Source of the DNA: Aridibacter famidurans
GTDB lineage: Bacteria; Acidobacteriota; Blastocatellia; Pyrinomonadales; Pyrinomonadaceae
Length of the DNA stretch: 64,000 nt
Assembly: GCA_024103495.1 (NCBI GenBank)
Contig: JAGFIQ010000179.1
Location: forward strand, 21,789-85,788
Direction: 5' to 3'
Both the position numbers and the translations under genes were made by a program. Position 1 is the first letter of the stretch. Each line of letters opens with the position of its first letter. Below the pieces are notes generated by a model that saw only the letters and a program-made list of their open reading frames with translations, was not told the origin of the DNA and made no database searches. This document shows positions 62,279 to 64,000 of the stretch, piece by piece.

Positions 62279-63060
62279 TTCTTTCCAACCTGCGACCAGT
62301 GCGAAGAAAGAACGAGTTCCCGAAACAGCTCGTTCAAGTCCCCGGTCAGCTCGTCTTTCCCCGACTTAGGCGGCTCCTTCTCGCTCAATCTGTGGATCTC
62401 GGACGCAAGGAACTCGTGGATCGAATCTATCCTCGGGCCTCGGTCGAGCTCTCCCGCCGACATCTTCTTCTCAAGCAGATCGTCGATGTCGTTCTTCAGG
62501 TCACCGGAAGGAATGATCTCGTTCAGCATCGCCTCGAACTCCATAGGCACCGGGCCGATCTCTCGTTCGATCCAGTTGCAGGCAAGCACGGGGCGGAGCA
62601 CGTAGAAGTACTTCTTGAGCTTAATTTCGTCCCGCTCAAGGTAATCCCGGAAGTTCCCGCGGGCCATTGACAGGTAGTGGTGGAAGCAAGAAACGGGTGA
62701 GTAGCATTTGTCCGCCATCGCCCTAAGTTTTGCTGTCGCGGATTCGTCCTGACGATAGACGATCGGGGACCGAAGCCATTCCAGAAGAGGCGGATTGGAC
62801 TTTCTCATCAGGACGAGCGCCTTCTTCAGGTCCCAACCGCTGACGTCAAGGACATCATCGATCGGCAGTTCGATCACGTCGCGGCCTTCCTCGATCGACA
62901 GATACCAATCCCTCGGCCTGACGTAAATGAACCTCACGTCGTAATCGCTGTCAGTGGACTCGAAACCCCACGCTCGGCTCCCGGACTCGCAGGCGAACAG
63001 GATACGGACGCCTTCGGTCCGCTCGATCTCGTCGAGGGATGATTGGATCTCGGTTTCCAT
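62275..63060 (-). CDS. YcgL-type nucleotidyltransferase
   Basis: 261 residues. The Pol-beta-fold motif SGSRAWGFESTDSDYDVRFIY with GS and DxD metal ligands is that of PF10127 (YcgL, RNA repair / predicted nucleotidyltransferase). A second helical domain follows (CFHHYLSMARGNFRDYL). Its start abuts the stop of the barstar-like gene, and its end overlaps the next gene. RNA-repair or MNT-like antitoxin function is possible. Confidence 0.85.
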   Translation of the reverse strand: METEIQSSLDEIERTEGVRILFACESGSRAWGFESTDSDYDVRFIYVRPRDWYLSIEEGRDVIELPIDDVLDVSGWDLKKALVLMRKSNPPLLEWLRSPIVYRQDESATAKLRAMADKCYSPVSCFHHYLSMARGNFRDYLERDEIKLKKYFYVLRPVLACNWIEREIGPVPMEFEAMLNEIIPSGDLKNDIDDLLEKKMSAGELDRGPRIDSIHEFLASEIHRLSEKEPPKSGKDELTGDLNELFRELVLSSHWSQVGKK

Positions 63061-63747
63061 CTACTTAAGATTAAGCTTCACCCTGGGCGACTCCCTCACT
63101 ATATCGACAAGCGAGTCAAAAACAGTGAACCCCTTGCCGGCACGAGCCAATCCCAGCCGGAAATCGGTTCCTTCGATCGCTGTGGGATGGCATTGCCGGC
63201 GCCTGATCTCAAGCTGGCGAACCGTTTCTTCAAAACCCAGCCTCTCTTCCGAAAGTTCTGAGTTCTTCCAAATCAATTCGAATTCATTCGGGGTGCCAAA
63301 GCCTCCGCTCAGGATGTCCCAGAAAGCATCGAGATTCCTGCCCCAACTCACACCAGGTATGAGCTTCTCAGAGATCTCGTCCCAAAACTCCTCGAGGGAT
63401 CCAAAGTTGTCACCGTCAATCTCCACCTTTGGTATTTCGGAAAAATCGTATGGTTTATCAGAGGGATCGATCGGACCGTGGATCATCAGATTATCGCTGT
63501 GTTCCTCGAGTGCCTGAACCACGCGCCCAAGCAGTTTATCGAGCAAAGGACTCCGGCTCACTCCCGAGCAAACGATCGTCGGAAAGCCTCCGGGGTCTTC
63601 GACCTTCCAGACCCTTGCTTCCTCCCCGCCGCTTTTGAGGATCACCGAGTAACGCCTTCCGTCGACGAACTCCGACCAGTCTCGCAATTCGCCGGCGAGG
63701 TCGGTCGGTTTCGAGTCGTAAGTGATGATGTGGAACTCCACTTTCAT
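63061..63747 (-). CDS. barstar-like inhibitor domain protein
   Basis: 228 residues from MKVEFHIITYD; the longer frame to 63831 enters repeat DNA. Residues ~105-170 match barstar (barnase inhibitor, PF01337): KVEIDGDNFGSLEEFWDEI, SWGRNLDAFWDILSGG and ELIWKNSELSEERLG. The N-terminal ~100 residues are an extra beta-rich domain. Barstar-family proteins neutralise barnase-like RNases. No barnase gene is visible in the window. TAG and ATG of the next gene abut, so it is operonic with the nucleotidyltransferase. Confidence 0.8.
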   Translation of the reverse strand: MKVEFHIITYDSKPTDLAGELRDWSEFVDGRRYSVILKSGGEEARVWKVEDPGGFPTIVCSGVSRSPLLDKLLGRVVQALEEHSDNLMIHGPIDPSDKPYDFSEIPKVEIDGDNFGSLEEFWDEISEKLIPGVSWGRNLDAFWDILSGGFGTPNEFELIWKNSELSEERLGFEETVRQLEIRRRQCHPTAIEGTDFRLGLARAGKGFTVFDSLVDIVRESPRVKLNLK

Positions 63748-63784
63748 TGCGGTCGGTTCTACCCTGCCACTCACTTTCGGCCGC

Positions 63785-64000
63785 TCGGCACGCTCCCTGA
63801 CGGTCGCGTCTCTGCCCTGCTCACTGCTCACCGCTGATCGGCACGCTCCCTGACGGTCGCGTTTCTGCCCTGCTCACTCCTCACCGCTCACTGCTCACTG
63901 TTCACCGCCGCTCGCCATCCCCCCTGTCGCTCCCCTTTCTTCCCTGCTCACTGTGCACCGCCCCCTGGTTACCGCCGATTGCCGCCCCCCCCCTCGCGCC
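63785..64000. repeat. dispersed CCTGACGGTCGCG / CTCACTGCTCACCG repeats at window end
   Basis: Two GGCACGCTCCCTGACGGTCG blocks (63788 and 63841) separated by TCACTGCTCACCGC, then CTCACTCCTCACCGCTCACTG heptads. The same blocks occur at 59813 and 59880. No gene seen to the end of the window. Confidence 0.7.

Noticed and set aside
63061..63831. Toxin-antitoxin pair with barnase
   Set aside because: Only the inhibitor-like domain is present; none of the neighbouring proteins shows barnase motifs.

Overview
The window looks like a chromosomal segment of an Acidobacteriota bacterium, most likely class Blastocatellia (Pyrinomonas-like). This is inferred from gene content: a very large carboxypeptidase-regulatory/TonB-type receptor, several secreted FG-GAP (VCBS) proteins whose repeats carry the xDYDGDGxTDxAVxRPS pattern, RHS-type remnants next to them, a pilB/pilT/pilC block, and a DapF homologue with serines in place of both catalytic cysteines. 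It is Gram-negative in character (outer-membrane receptor with a terminal Phe, lipoprotein, periplasmic chaperone). No rRNA, tRNA or CRISPR array was recognised. Most real genes lie on the minus strand.

Layout. 1-10.3 kb: surface and envelope genes on the minus strand (FHA-TM-peptidase fusion, zinc ribbon, FG-GAP protein, PpiC-type isomerase, TonB-type receptor, secreted repeat protein). 10.7-13.1 kb: a HisIE whose cyclohydrolase motif has been rewritten, a decayed RHS N-terminus, and a frameshifted FG-GAP protein. 13.8-19.4 kb: type IV pilus motor block pilB - basic secreted protein - pilT - pilC. 19.6-31.6 kb: single metabolic and secreted genes (serC, acyl-ACP desaturase-like, TolB-like propeller, DoxX, DapF-like, M24 peptidase, esterase), interrupted at 25.0-26.0 kb by a Y1 transposase flanked by inverted arrays of 69-bp palindromic units. 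31.6-36.7 kb: the classical ffh-rpsP-khpA-rimM-trmD-rplS-rnhB translation operon. 37-43.5 kb: small hypotheticals, a papain-like protease, lipA, a nickel superoxide dismutase with its dedicated protease, ferredoxin, thioesterase and hydrolase. 43.6-56.5 kb: GT-C-like membrane protein, lipoprotein, carA-lepB, class V aminotransferase, ECF sigma factor, PilZ protein, 3D-domain protein with a structured leader, and secreted or hypothetical proteins. 57-63.8 kb: a large PIG-L deacetylase, then a run of small minus-strand genes that ends with a nucleotidyltransferase and a barstar-like protein.

The most unusual property is the intergenic DNA. Almost every larger gap holds a member of one of several dispersed repeat classes: inverted arrays of 7-, 8- or 9-nt microrepeats (TTCAAGG, CACAAAG, TTTGCG and GAGTCNNNN types), GTAG-headed imperfect hairpins, composite triple-palindrome units, and the transposase-linked arrays. 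One 9-nt inverted array spans the rimM start and supplies the N-terminal tail of RimM. Starts were set by family alignment and Shine-Dalgarno sites, so several genes are shorter than their longest open frame.
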